Position numbers and translations under genes: made by a program. The notes under the pieces are model-generated. The model searched no databases. It was not told the origin of the DNA and worked only from the letters and a program-made list of their open reading frames with translations. 64,000 bases of DNA from a virus: IMG/VR virus record IMGVR_UViG_3300027861_000001, positions 62,001-126,000 of that record, one strand, 5' to 3'. Positions 13,289 to 19,525 of this stretch are shown in pieces; position 1 is the stretch's first letter; each line of letters begins with the position of its first letter.

Positions 13289-13360
13289 TAGGAACGGTAG
13301 GAATCGAACCTACAACTTCCGGTATGTAACACCGAAGCTCTACCACTGAGCTACCGAGGC
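13289..13360 (-). tRNA. tRNA-Val(TAC) with mispaired acceptor stem
   Basis: Anticodon stem TCGGT/ACCGG with loop GTTACAT gives TAC (reads GUA). D arm GCTC/GAGC and T arm GTAGG/CCTAC are intact. But the 5' strand GCCTCGG and 3' strand CGTTCCT pair at one or two positions only. Positions 8-10 (TAG) end the CDS 13351-13548. It may be a chimeric or decayed gene. Confidence 0.75.
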
Positions 13361-13548
13361 TTATCTTTCTTTAGTATTTCTAAATCTTCTGGTCTACAAG
13401 CTGCTGAAGTATCACCATTTCCAAAGTTAACAAATACATACCAGTCATTCTTACTAGTTACTACTCCATGTTCAACATCTTTGAATGAACTTGCATGCTG
13501 TGGAATATACATAACCCTATCTCCAGCATCAAAACCTTCTGTTTCCAT
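13351..13548 (-). CDS. Small beta-barrel-like protein, 65 aa, stop inside tRNA-Val
   Basis: ATG 13548 (METEGFDAGDRVMYI) follows AGAGGATGATATT and starts shortly after tRNA-Asn. The sequence looks like a small SH3/KOW-type barrel (GDRVMYIPQHA, HGVVTSKNDWYVFVNFGNGD). The last codons CCT CGG TAG are the 5' acceptor strand of tRNA-Val, and the stop coincides with tRNA positions 8-10. Here the ORF end and the tRNA acceptor are in conflict, since the acceptor does not pair. Confidence 0.72.
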   Translation of the reverse strand: METEGFDAGDRVMYIPQHASSFKDVEHGVVTSKNDWYVFVNFGNGDTSAACRPEDLEILKKDKPR

Positions 13549-13560
13549 AATATCATCCTC

Positions 13561-13635
13561 TGGCACCTACGGTTGGATTCGAACCAACATGTCACCGGTT
13601 AACAGCCGGACGCTTTACCCATTAGCTACATAGGT
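13561..13635 (-). tRNA. tRNA-Asn(GTT), CCA encoded
   Basis: Acceptor ACCTATG/CGTAGGT pairs with one wobble, G73 and encoded CCA. Anticodon stem CCGG/CCGG with loop CTGTTAA gives GTT. It is the first transcribed unit after the promoter at 13663-13691. Confidence 0.95.
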
Positions 13636-13662
13636 ATTATCCACTAGACCCCTCCACTATAT

Positions 13663-13691
13663 ATAATATCATACGCCTAGCATTTTGTCAA
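13663..13691 (-). promoter_or_regulatory. Sigma70-type promoter of the tRNA region
   Basis: TTGACA (13691-13686), a 17-bp spacer and TATTAT (13668-13663) with a TG at the extended -10. The spacer end CTAGGCGTATGA is almost the same as in the promoters at 19038-19066 and 33870-33898, so all three belong to one family. It drives tRNA-Asn and downstream genes. Confidence 0.88.
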
Positions 13692-13722
13692 GCACTTTTC
13701 ATCGTCAATTTTTAGTGCCTAT

Positions 13723-13797
13723 TGGGGTGAAATAGCGGAATCGAACCGCTGCCTCCTGGGCCACAACCAAACGTTCTACCATTAAACTAATAACACC
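13723..13797 (-). tRNA. tRNA-His(GTG) with G-1:C73, CCA encoded
   Basis: Anticodon stem TTTGG/CCAGG with loop TTGTGGC gives GTG. Acceptor GTGTTAT/ATTTCAC pairs except for two adjacent T-T oppositions; an extra G at -1 faces C73, the histidine identity pair, and CCA is encoded. It lies between the terminator and the promoter, so it needs readthrough or an unseen promoter. Confidence 0.88.
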
Positions 13798-13801
13798 ACG
13801 A

Positions 13802-13850
13802 CAAAAAAGGCTAGTACTTTGTTTGAACCTCAGTGACAAAGACTAGCCGT
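13802..13850 (-). terminator. Rho-independent terminator ending the replication operon
   Basis: On the minus strand GGCTAGT (13848-13842) pairs with ACTAGCC (13815-13809), extended inward by CTTTGT/ACAAAG, and is followed by TTTTTT at 13808-13803. It lies after the last small ORF and before tRNA-His. Confidence 0.85.
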
Positions 13851-13875
13851 TTTAACTACTCATAACTGTTTGTCA

Positions 13876-14046
13876 CTACTCTTCTTCTTGTTTCTCAACC
13901 TCTCGCATTTTAAACGTATCTTCCCAGCTAGGTCTCTTGTTTGGAGCAAATGGTCTTTTGAGAGGTTTTCCCCATTGATCTACTTGAGGTCTACTGTCCG
14001 GTTTCTTTTCTTCAATCTGTTTCTCTTCAGGGGTTTCTTCCACCAT
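13876..14046 (-). CDS. Acidic/basic disordered mini-protein, 56 aa
   Basis: Sequence begins MVEETPEEKQIEEKKPDSRP, has a central WGKPLKRPFAPNKRPSW segment, and ends EKQEEE. It is predicted to be disordered with a Trp/Pro core that could be a binding peptide. The ATG overlaps the upstream stop (TAATG). Last gene before the terminator. Function unknown. Confidence 0.6.
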   Translation of the reverse strand: MVEETPEEKQIEEKKPDSRPQVDQWGKPLKRPFAPNKRPSWEDTFKMREVEKQEEE

Positions 14047-14255
14047 TACTTAACCTCCAAAAACTTGCTAGTAAGGTCTTCTTTGGTATACATATTACTT
14101 ATGCTTATATTCTTTAAGAGGGCACCATGTTCTTCTAAGAACTTACTAACTCCGTGCTCTGTGTTAAGATGTTGTTTTATGCTTGTTCCACTTCTTCTGT
14201 TCCAAGTACCATCAGGATTAAGAACCAACCCCCACTCTGCATTAATTTCAAACAT
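14046..14255 (-). CDS. Hypothetical protein, 69 aa
   Basis: Contains WGLVLNPDGTWNRRSGTSIKQHL and a helical C-terminus. A small alpha/beta protein with no family I recognise. It overlaps by one base with the genes on both sides, so it is part of a tightly coupled operon. Confidence 0.6.
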   Translation of the reverse strand: MFEINAEWGLVLNPDGTWNRRSGTSIKQHLNTEHGVSKFLEEHGALLKNISISNMYTKEDLTSKFLEVK

Positions 14256-14533
14256 TATAACCCCCTATAAACATCCCCATGAAGGAGCTTTTTCCTGTCT
14301 TCATAAGGTGCTGCCTTTCTTCTATAATACTCATTTTCCACACAATTAATAACCCCTACAACACGATTAATAGTAAAATAATTAATGTCATCATAAGTTA
14401 ATTCTAGTAATCTTGTAATAGTATAATTCAAAGCTCCATCAACTTTCCCATCGTCAAACGTCTTTAATTGCTTAACCAGTTCATCGATTTGATCATCAAT
14501 CTCTGCCCTATCTTCTCGCTTTATATACGGCAT
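14255..14533 (-). CDS. Hypothetical helical protein, 92 aa
   Basis: Strongly helical and acidic; [29 protein letters not shown] suggests a short coiled coil, with a YY and basic end. It overlaps the bS21 gene by 26 nt. Similar short helical ORFs are common in phages of Gram-positive bacteria; function unknown. Confidence 0.65.
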   Translation of the reverse strand: MPYIKREDRAEIDDQIDELVKQLKTFDDGKVDGALNYTITRLLELTYDDINYFTINRVVGVINCVENEYYRRKAAPYEDRKKLLHGDVYRGL

Positions 14534-14750
14534 CCTTATTCTCCTTTTTCCTCTGCTTCAACCTTTTTTGGTATATCTTTCTTCTACGTTTAATTGACGG
14601 TTTCTCGTAAAACTCTCTTACTTTTAATTCTCGTAGTATACCAGAATTATGCACAGCACGATTAAACCTACTCAACATAGAATCGAACCCAGTCATCCTG
14701 CATTCAGCTTCTCTTCTTCTTTCTGTATCAGTCAATTTTACTTCCGTCAT
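14508..14750 (-). CDS. rpsU: Ribosomal protein bS21 homologue
   Basis: An 80-residue protein. Residues about 22-62, [18 protein letters not shown], then the run [15 protein letters not shown] and a Lys/Arg-rich helix, match bS21, including the conserved REFYEKPS. bS21 is the last small-subunit protein to join and sits by the anti-Shine-Dalgarno, and it is the ribosomal protein most often carried by phages. It could exchange into host ribosomes and bias initiation to phage mRNAs. It overlaps the endonuclease-like gene by 23 nt. The N-terminal 20 residues are unlike cellular S21. Confidence 0.9.
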   Translation of the reverse strand: MTEVKLTDTERRREAECRMTGFDSMLSRFNRAVHNSGILRELKVREFYEKPSIKRRRKIYQKRLKQRKKENKDAVYKARR

Positions 14751-15135
14751 CTTCTACTGTTATTAATTTCCACTCGAAATTGCCAGCTTTAATTGCCTTC
14801 TTAATGCTGTTCTGACGAGCAGTCGTCTTACTCTTTCCTTTCTTTATTTCAACAATTACCACTCTTTCAACTCTATTTTTAGACAACCCATCAAATACCA
14901 CAAAGTCAATCGGACTACCTAAGAACCTAGCGTCGCTAGGGTCAAACTCCCAACCAGGAAGATGTGGTACTAATTGTTCATAAACCTTACCTTCAATGGT
15001 GGCTCTACTCCTCTTAATTGCGTCCTGTCTAGCAAACTCTACTTTATCTTTCCAACGATGTTCTCTAACCAGTAGTAACACTAGCAAAAATAAAATTACG
15101 CAAACTCCAACTATCCCAAACATTAATTCAATCAT
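14728..15135 (-). CDS. Membrane-anchored Holliday-junction-resolvase-like endonuclease
   Basis: A 135-residue protein. An N-terminal membrane helix (5-23) and then a PD-(D/E)xK core: E49, [11 protein letters not shown] (Asp77) and VVIVEIKKG (E96-x-K98). This fits the Endonuc_Holl (PF10107) family, secreted or membrane-tethered endonucleases distantly related to archaeal Hjc. Membrane location would place it at incoming or host DNA. It overlaps both neighbours. Confidence 0.8.
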   Translation of the reverse strand: MIELMFGIVGVCVILFLLVLLLVREHRWKDKVEFARQDAIKRSRATIEGKVYEQLVPHLPGWEFDPSDARFLGSPIDFVVFDGLSKNRVERVVIVEIKKGKSKTTARQNSIKKAIKAGNFEWKLITVEDDGSKID

Positions 15136-16085
15136 TACTTGTTTTTTAACCTCTCTATCCTAGGAAGAAACCAGCGTGTTTCCCAATAGTTGGTTAATTC
15201 ACCAAAAGACTTAGAAGGTAAAGGAAGTAATGTATTATCCTTTTCGCATAAAAACTCTTGATAGTTATAAGATAGGGGGATTACATACACCCCACGCAAG
15301 TTTTCCATCCTCTGTGCCTTTGCATGTTTACCAAGTTTCTGAAATGTCTTTACAACTCCGTACCTATCTTTTACTGTACCGTCCTCGTTGTAATAAATTT
15401 CAGAATGTTTACCATGTGTCTTCTTATATTCTTCTCTAACCTTATCCTTCACACTTAGTGGGACAAGTACGGAAGAATAACCCTTTGTCGTGCCTAAGTA
15501 TTTAAACCCTTCTAATCTGTTATAAATACTCGACTTCCCGTACAAAGAAGTTACTGTATATAGTGCTAACTTGTGACCATACTTTTTCTCAAAATAAACC
15601 TGTACTTCTTCACTTTTTACAGACAACGCTGCAAGTTTACCGGTTAAATAGTTATTTAGTGGTGGAGTAGCAATACAATGTTGAACGTTCATTAGATAGT
15701 TTATTTTTTTATGCGTCCATTTATTCTCTTTCGTCCACCCTATATGTTTATCTCTAATCGGTATTGTCAAATCAGAAGAAAGACCTACGATTCCTAATAC
15801 AAATCCAGTTTCCTTATCCCTTATTAGGTAGTGAAATCTTCTTCCTACTTCTCCGCTAAGTGGGGCTGTTGACGTTATAACCCTTCCGTACCACCACAAA
15901 TCTTGTAGGTTTCCTGTATCACAAAAATCTATATAAGGTTGTATAGAACCTAAAGCAGGTACATTCATCTGCACTGTTTCCCAAACAGGTTTAATCTTTT
16001 GTAATCTGTCACTGTGTTTTACTAAATACTCTTCTTTGACTTCAGTTAATTTCTCTTTCAACTCATCTTTAGTAAATTCACTCAT
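15135..16085 (-). CDS. DUF4338 (DruA-like) protein
   Basis: A 316-residue protein. GRRFHYLIRDKETGFVLGIV, a RDKHIGW segment, ATPPLNNYLTGKLAAL and a later VTSLYGKSSIYNRL match DUF4338, the family of DruA from the Druantia defence system. Its biochemical activity is not established. Such proteins also occur outside Druantia. No DruB-E is nearby, so this is not a complete defence system. It overlaps the FmdB-like gene by 8 nt and adjoins the endonuclease. Confidence 0.8.
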   Translation of the reverse strand: MSEFTKDELKEKLTEVKEEYLVKHSDRLQKIKPVWETVQMNVPALGSIQPYIDFCDTGNLQDLWWYGRVITSTAPLSGEVGRRFHYLIRDKETGFVLGIVGLSSDLTIPIRDKHIGWTKENKWTHKKINYLMNVQHCIATPPLNNYLTGKLAALSVKSEEVQVYFEKKYGHKLALYTVTSLYGKSSIYNRLEGFKYLGTTKGYSSVLVPLSVKDKVREEYKKTHGKHSEIYYNEDGTVKDRYGVVKTFQKLGKHAKAQRMENLRGVYVIPLSYNYQEFLCEKDNTLLPLPSKSFGELTNYWETRWFLPRIERLKNK

Positions 16086-16323
16086 TCTTTTCTAAATCAC
16101 TAGCATATCCAACTTTTATATCCGGTTTCCTTTTTCTCCCAGTAATTCCTCTCTCCTCAGTAATATAAAATCCCGCACCTTTGTAGTGGCTGTGCCACAT
16201 AGATACAGTCTTATCTGCTTCACGTCCACATTTAGGACATTTATAAGTAGGTTTAGGTTCAAATTCCTTCTGACGGACTTCAAACTTACTTCCACAAGTA
16301 CAACGATACTCGTATATCGGCAT
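16078..16323 (-). CDS. FmdB-type zinc ribbon protein
   Basis: An 81-residue protein. Start MPIYEYRCTCG at 16323. CTCG...CPKCG with the FEVRQ linker is the FmdB/CxxC-CxxC-SSSS domain, a one-zinc ribbon of regulatory proteins. The C-terminus is basic and Gly-rich. Role unknown; many small phage transcription adaptors have this ribbon. Confidence 0.85.
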   Translation of the reverse strand: MPIYEYRCTCGSKFEVRQKEFEPKPTYKCPKCGREADKTVSMWHSHYKGAGFYITEERGITGRKRKPDIKVGYASDLEKNE

Positions 16324-16325
16324 AA

Positions 16326-16577
16326 TTATGTTCCTTCGGATAAACAACGTCCACTAAACAGCTCGCTCACGTCGTAAATTGGTATTGTGTCCTTAAACTC
16401 TACACCGTCATCCAGTATTACATTATATATTTCCCAATAAATAGGGTCTACTGAAACGTCTGTAGTATCAATCCAGTTTGTTTCTTTTAGATTCTCTGAA
16501 CCACAAAATGGACACGAACTTGTACTTGTTTTTATTACGGACACTAAATGCCCTCTTTCACAAAACTTAGCTATCAT
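16326..16577 (-). CDS. Zinc-knuckle hypothetical protein, 83 aa
   Basis: An N-terminal CERGHLVS followed by CPFCGSENL forms a treble-clef or rubredoxin-like knuckle. The rest is acidic with beta character. ATG 16577 lies 20 nt after tRNA-Ile with AAAGGATG as ribosome site. Function unknown. Confidence 0.7.
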   Translation of the reverse strand: MIAKFCERGHLVSVIKTSTSSCPFCGSENLKETNWIDTTDVSVDPIYWEIYNVILDDGVEFKDTIPIYDVSELFSGRCLSEGT

Positions 16578-16597
16578 TTGTCACATCCTTTCTTTTG

Positions 16598-16672
16598 TAG
16601 TAGGAAGTGGACTCGAACCACTGAATCACGAGCTTATCAGACCCGTCGCTTAACCAACTTGCGTATCCTACA
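16598..16672 (-). tRNA. tRNA-Ile(GAT)
   Basis: Anticodon stem CGGGT/GCTCG with loop CTGATAA gives GAT. Acceptor positions 2-7 GTAGGA/TCCTAC pair; 1-72 is a T-T opposition, A73. The 3-bp D stem CGC/GCG is intact. The upstream MTase-like stop TAG lies at tRNA positions 3-5, a 5-nt overlap. Confidence 0.88.
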
Positions 16673-17240
16673 TCGATATTACACTACCCCACTGCTCTGC
16701 CATACCTTTTGCTATCCCTAGGAACGTCTTACTTCTCATCTTCGCCCTTTCAGGAGATGGTGCCATCCTCCACACTCTTTGTTCTCTGCCATCAACTATG
16801 TTGGTAGGTTGTAATAGTGGAAGATTTTTTAACCACAAACATGTGGCTTTTGTTTCACCGTGACCAAACTGCCAAGGTTGTATAATTTGATTTGGTTTTC
16901 TCCACTTAGTAGACATAATACCGATAGGATTTTCTATAGCTACAAACTTACATTGCGAATTAGCAAAAGACATAAAAAAGTCTATAGCTTGTTGTTGACT
17001 CCCATCAACTTGTTTTTCTTTAAACCACCTTGCTCCACTAACCGCTAAATGAGTACATGGAGGAAAAGCTATTATCATTTCCCACTTATTGTCTAATAAT
17101 AAACCTACATCCTGTTGTAAATGCCACTCAGGATGTCCTCCAGAGCATGGTTCTAAATCACAAGAAAACGCTTCAAAACCTAATCTTCTAAATTCTATTG
17201 TTACAGCTTGACTTTCTTCACACGCTATTAAGATTGACAT
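16668..17240 (-). CDS. DNA cytosine methyltransferase-like protein
   Basis: A 190-residue protein. Start MSILIACEESQ at 17240 is two bases after the 3' end of tRNA-Met, with no ribosome site outside the tRNA. CEESQAVTIEFRRLGFEAF is the SAM-binding motif, FPPCTHLAVSG the catalytic PC, and VAIENPIG motif VI-like. It is short (no separate target-recognition domain), as in phage C5-MTase-like proteins. It may methylate phage DNA against host restriction. The stop overlaps tRNA-Ile. Confidence 0.8.
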   Translation of the reverse strand: MSILIACEESQAVTIEFRRLGFEAFSCDLEPCSGGHPEWHLQQDVGLLLDNKWEMIIAFPPCTHLAVSGARWFKEKQVDGSQQQAIDFFMSFANSQCKFVAIENPIGIMSTKWRKPNQIIQPWQFGHGETKATCLWLKNLPLLQPTNIVDGREQRVWRMAPSPERAKMRSKTFLGIAKGMAEQWGSVISM

Positions 17241-17242
17241 TG

Positions 17243-17314
17243 TAACGGGGGTGGGGATCGAACCCACGTGGTCAAGTTTATGAGACTTGATGAGTAACCA
17301 ACAACTTCCCCGCT
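17243..17314 (-). tRNA. tRNA-Met(CAT), irregular D arm
   Basis: Anticodon stem CAAGT/ACTTG with loop CTCATAA gives CAT. Acceptor AGCGGGG/CCCCGTT pairs. The T arm GTGGG/CCCAC is intact. The D arm (GTTG...CTCA) barely pairs, and A8-A9 replaces U8-A9. It could be an initiator-like, Ile2 or decaying gene. Confidence 0.8.
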
Positions 17315-17319
17315 TCACT

Positions 17320-17556
17320 TTAATTCATATAAAATTTAAATACGTCTGGTTTATAAAGTTCAGAGTTTGCTTCATTAAACACATCTTGTATATCAGCAGG
17401 TGTATAATTACTTCCTTCTTCTAGGTTAATAAGTACACACTCAGATTGAATTATTGGATGCCAAAAACCATTTATCAATCCAAATGGAACGTAGTGCAAC
17501 CTTGCCCACTCTACATAACTATCTTTTTCTTCTTCGTCTAGGTGTTTCCACATCAT
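17320..17556 (-). CDS. Hypothetical protein, 78 aa
   Basis: ATG 17556 overlaps the upstream stop (ATGATG). Sequence is acidic with WKHLDEEEKDSYVEWARL and a helical C-terminus. No family recognised. It ends 5 nt before tRNA-Met. Confidence 0.62.
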   Translation of the reverse strand: MMWKHLDEEEKDSYVEWARLHYVPFGLINGFWHPIIQSECVLINLEEGSNYTPADIQDVFNEANSELYKPDVFKFYMN

Positions 17557-17819
17557 TTCCACTCTGTTGTCCAACACTTATATCGTTCGTCACAATAATC
17601 ACACTTTTTTGTATTTTTAGTTCTTTTTCTACAATCAGAAAAAAACATATCATCTTCAACTGGAGCAGCTAGATCACTACCTATAAACATAATTTGCTCC
17701 ATAGACACTGTTGAAGGACAACCATTTGCACAGATAGAAAGCCCACTACCAGCACTAACGTTAATAGTAGTACCATTACCACGATTAGCTGAATAAAGAT
17801 AATCGTCTGTTTTCCGCAT
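17553..17819 (-). CDS. Small tagged protein with C-terminal CxxCxxRYxCWT
   Basis: An 88-residue protein. Start MRKTDDYLYS at 17819 follows AAGGAAAGTTATAGA; the upstream stop is one base away. A Gly/Thr/Ser-rich beta segment (GNGTTINVSAGSG) and CANGC precede the terminal tag CDYCDERYKCWTTEWK, with an extra Cys 11 residues earlier. This tagged gene is outside the tRNA cluster proper but is in the same operon as tRNA-Met. Function unknown. Confidence 0.72.
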   Translation of the reverse strand: MRKTDDYLYSANRGNGTTINVSAGSGLSICANGCPSTVSMEQIMFIGSDLAAPVEDDMFFSDCRKRTKNTKKCDYCDERYKCWTTEWK

Positions 17820-17820
17820 T

Positions 17821-18072
17821 CTATAACTTTCCTTGAGGTCCACTAAACTCTTTTTTCTTTCTACGTGTTTTAGGTTTTTCCATGTATCCATCATCCATTA
17901 ACCACTTACACTTGTTTTTGTTTATCTCTTGGCAGGGTTGATCGCAAGGTATTTCTACAAAATTTTTGTTAACTATTTTTCCTTCTGCGTTAATATTAGC
18001 TGTAGTACAATACCAAGCCCCATCTCTGTACTCGCAATACTCACATTTATTAGCAATTTGTCTCTGTTTCAT
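17821..18072 (-). CDS. Cys-rich protein, 83 aa
   Basis: The N-terminal CEYCEYRDGAWYC, then CDQPC and a late Cys followed by a basic tail (KPKTRRKKKEF). It may be a distant zinc-site protein; the CEYC start resembles the tag but lacks RF and WT. ATG 18072 follows AGAGGGTGAGCT. Function unknown. Confidence 0.65.
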   Translation of the reverse strand: MKQRQIANKCEYCEYRDGAWYCTTANINAEGKIVNKNFVEIPCDQPCQEINKNKCKWLMDDGYMEKPKTRRKKKEFSGPQGKL

Positions 18073-18391
18073 AGCTCACCCTCTTTGTATAGCTCGACAT
18101 GACAGCCAGTGGTGGTTGGTTTCCCAAGAGCAAGACACACCAGTTCTGGTTTTTTCCTTTTTCTTCACTCTTATTGTCGTAAAGCTTAAACTTGAAGGAA
18201 TATTTATTCACGCCCTTCAATCGTGTTAGTCGTACTGTTCTTTAGTCTTAAGTCTGTAAATCAAAGACGGATTTCAGTCCGTTACAGTCATAGAATAGAT
18301 ATAATTCTATTGTTGTACACACCATCACTTCGCAGATAGTACTCGGCTACTTGTTTTCCAGCGTTTACGTCACACAAGCTATTTATTTTTT
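18073..18391 (-). ncRNA. Gene-free 320-nt segment with several hairpins (possible structured RNA)
   Basis: No ORF with good coding signals. Four short inverted repeats follow each other: TTGAAGG/CCTTCAA (18192-18220), ACGGA/TCCGT within CTGTAA/TTACAG (18254-18287), and ATAGAAT/ATTCTAT (18290-18310). A weak GTG-initiated frame of about 50 codons is possible at the 3' side. It could be a processed phage RNA or a long leader for the Cys-rich ORF. Confidence 0.35.
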
Positions 18392-18904
18392 TTAGTCTAC
18401 AAGATCAGTTGTTGCGTTTATTACTTCTAAACGCATTTCAATCTCGTCTAGAAGATCAATCCACTCCTTCATTCCAGCATTTTTAACTTTCTCATCGTAG
18501 AGTCTTACTACTGTTGGTGTTTTACCTTCCGTAACTCTACTGGTAAAGTTTCTAAGTCTAATTTGTCCGGTGTTGTCGTTCAAGGCTTTATACGTATTAA
18601 TCATTGTTTTTGCCAAACTTCTTCGAAGAATAAGAAGATCAGCAATGGTGTAGGTATCTTTCCCTACTGTTACTTCTATCGTAAGGTTGGTTCTATCTAC
18701 CTGTTTCTTCAACTCACGATACTCCACACCCAAATCCATATTTGCTTGAACTAGTGCCATTATTTCCTTTTTCTGTGTGTCCTCTGATTCAAATAAAGGT
18801 CTCTCAGTTGATACCATTGAAGCGTAGTCCTCAATTCTTTTTCGGTTTGCTTCCATCCTTTTTTCTACGACCTTCAGTTGTTTCAATCCTTGAATGACTT
18901 TCAT
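18392..18904 (-). CDS. Coiled-coil protein, 170 aa
   Basis: Start MKVIQGLKQLKVVEK at 18904 with AAGGAGAATAAC. Long charged helices dominate (EKRMEANRKRIEDYASMV, DLGVEYRELKKQVDRT) with a central LTIEVTVGKDTYTIADLL beta element. This looks like DIP1984-type septicolysin-like proteins (Tyr/ILRRSLAKTMINTYKAL segment), but I cannot confirm the family. First CDS after tRNA-Gly. Function unknown. Confidence 0.65.
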   Translation of the reverse strand: MKVIQGLKQLKVVEKRMEANRKRIEDYASMVSTERPLFESEDTQKKEIMALVQANMDLGVEYRELKKQVDRTNLTIEVTVGKDTYTIADLLILRRSLAKTMINTYKALNDNTGQIRLRNFTSRVTEGKTPTVVRLYDEKVKNAGMKEWIDLLDEIEMRLEVINATTDLVD

Positions 18905-18932
18905 GTTATTCTCCTTCTTTTTAATCTTGATG

Positions 18933-19004
18933 AGCGTCTGACAGGACACGATCCCGTACCCCCAGTTTGGAAAACTAGTATGCTACCAATTACACCACAG
19001 ACGC
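18933..19004 (-). tRNA. tRNA-Gly(TCC)
   Basis: Acceptor GCGTCTG/CAGACGC is perfect, U73 as in Gly. Anticodon stem CTAGT/ACTGG with loop TTTCCAA gives TCC (reads GGA). T loop starts ATCG rather than TTCG. First gene after the promoter at 19038-19066. Confidence 0.92.
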
Positions 19005-19037
19005 GTATTTAATTGTATGTTGTTCCCTTACTATTAA

Positions 19038-19066
19038 ATTGTATCATACGCCAAGAAATTTGTCAA
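19038..19066 (-). promoter_or_regulatory. Sigma70-type promoter upstream of tRNA-Gly
   Basis: TTGACA (19066-19061), 17-bp spacer and TACAAT (19043-19038) with extended TG. The spacer end CTTGGCGTATGA is shared with the other two promoters of the family, and GGC precedes the -35 in two of the three. Confidence 0.88.
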
Positions 19067-19091
19067 GCCTTTGCCTAAATTAATCCAATAC

Positions 19092-19274
19092 CTAGCTGTC
19101 TTTTTCTGCCAATTGTAGTGCTAATGTAGCCAACGCACCTACACAAGTACCGGCTATTGTATACAACCCCTCTCCACTATCTACTGTAGTCCCCAAATAA
19201 GCCGTCAGTATAGCTATAACAATCAGTCCGAAACAAATAACCAAAACCTGTGGTCGCAAAAGCCTCTTCTGCAC
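19092..19274 (-). CDS. Two-TM small protein, 60 aa (GTG start)
   Basis: GTG 19274 is preceded by GGGAGGTTGTA. Two hydrophobic helices (about 11-27 and 38-54) flank a short DSGEG loop, a holin-like topology, but no lysis gene is adjacent. Last gene of the replication transcript before the internal promoter. Function unknown. Confidence 0.6.
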   Translation of the reverse strand: MQKRLLRPQVLVICFGLIVIAILTAYLGTTVDSGEGLYTIAGTCVGALATLALQLAEKDS

Positions 19275-19367
19275 TACAACCTCCCTTTAGTCTCAAAGTC
19301 TCACCCATCTCGAAACGCGTGAGATCACCTCGAAACACTTAAAATTTTACCCTGAAAATTTACCTGG

Positions 19368-19523
19368 TCAACTCGTGATTTTTGCGTTTTTCGTCAGGCA
19401 CATAGAGCATACATACTGGGCAGGTTTTATTTTTTTACCGGCTTGGTCTCTTACCCTTACTAACTGAAACTCAGCCTCACCGCAGTTACTACACACCGTT
19501 CTTTTTAAACCGTCCTTCATCAT
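19368..19523 (-). CDS. Zinc-ribbon mini-protein, 51 aa
   Basis: CSNCGEAEF and CSMCLTKNA form a two-knuckle zinc ribbon around a basic beta segment. It starts ATG ATG at 19523, two bases after the metallophosphoesterase stop. The 90-nt gap below (19275-19367) holds two CTCGAAAC direct repeats and a TCTCAC/GTGAGA hairpin. Function unknown. Confidence 0.6.
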   Translation of the reverse strand: MMKDGLKRTVCSNCGEAEFQLVRVRDQAGKKIKPAQYVCSMCLTKNAKITS

Positions 19524-19525
19524 GC

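Noticed and set aside
15135-16085. Complete Druantia defence system
   Set aside because: Only one DUF4338 gene is present; no helicase DruE or other components are nearby.
368-17819. CWT tag as a Cas4-type iron-sulphur cluster segment
   Set aside because: The proteins lack any nuclease core; the motif occurs alone on tiny ORFs, so at best the fold is analogous.
18073-18391. GTG-started ORF of about 50 codons in the gap
   Set aside because: No good ribosome site, runs into the next gene out of frame, and the hairpins cover it; kept only as a possibility in the feature note.
19275-19367. Phage operator from two CTCGAAAC repeats
   Set aside because: Only two 8-nt repeats and a weak hairpin; too little to call an operator.
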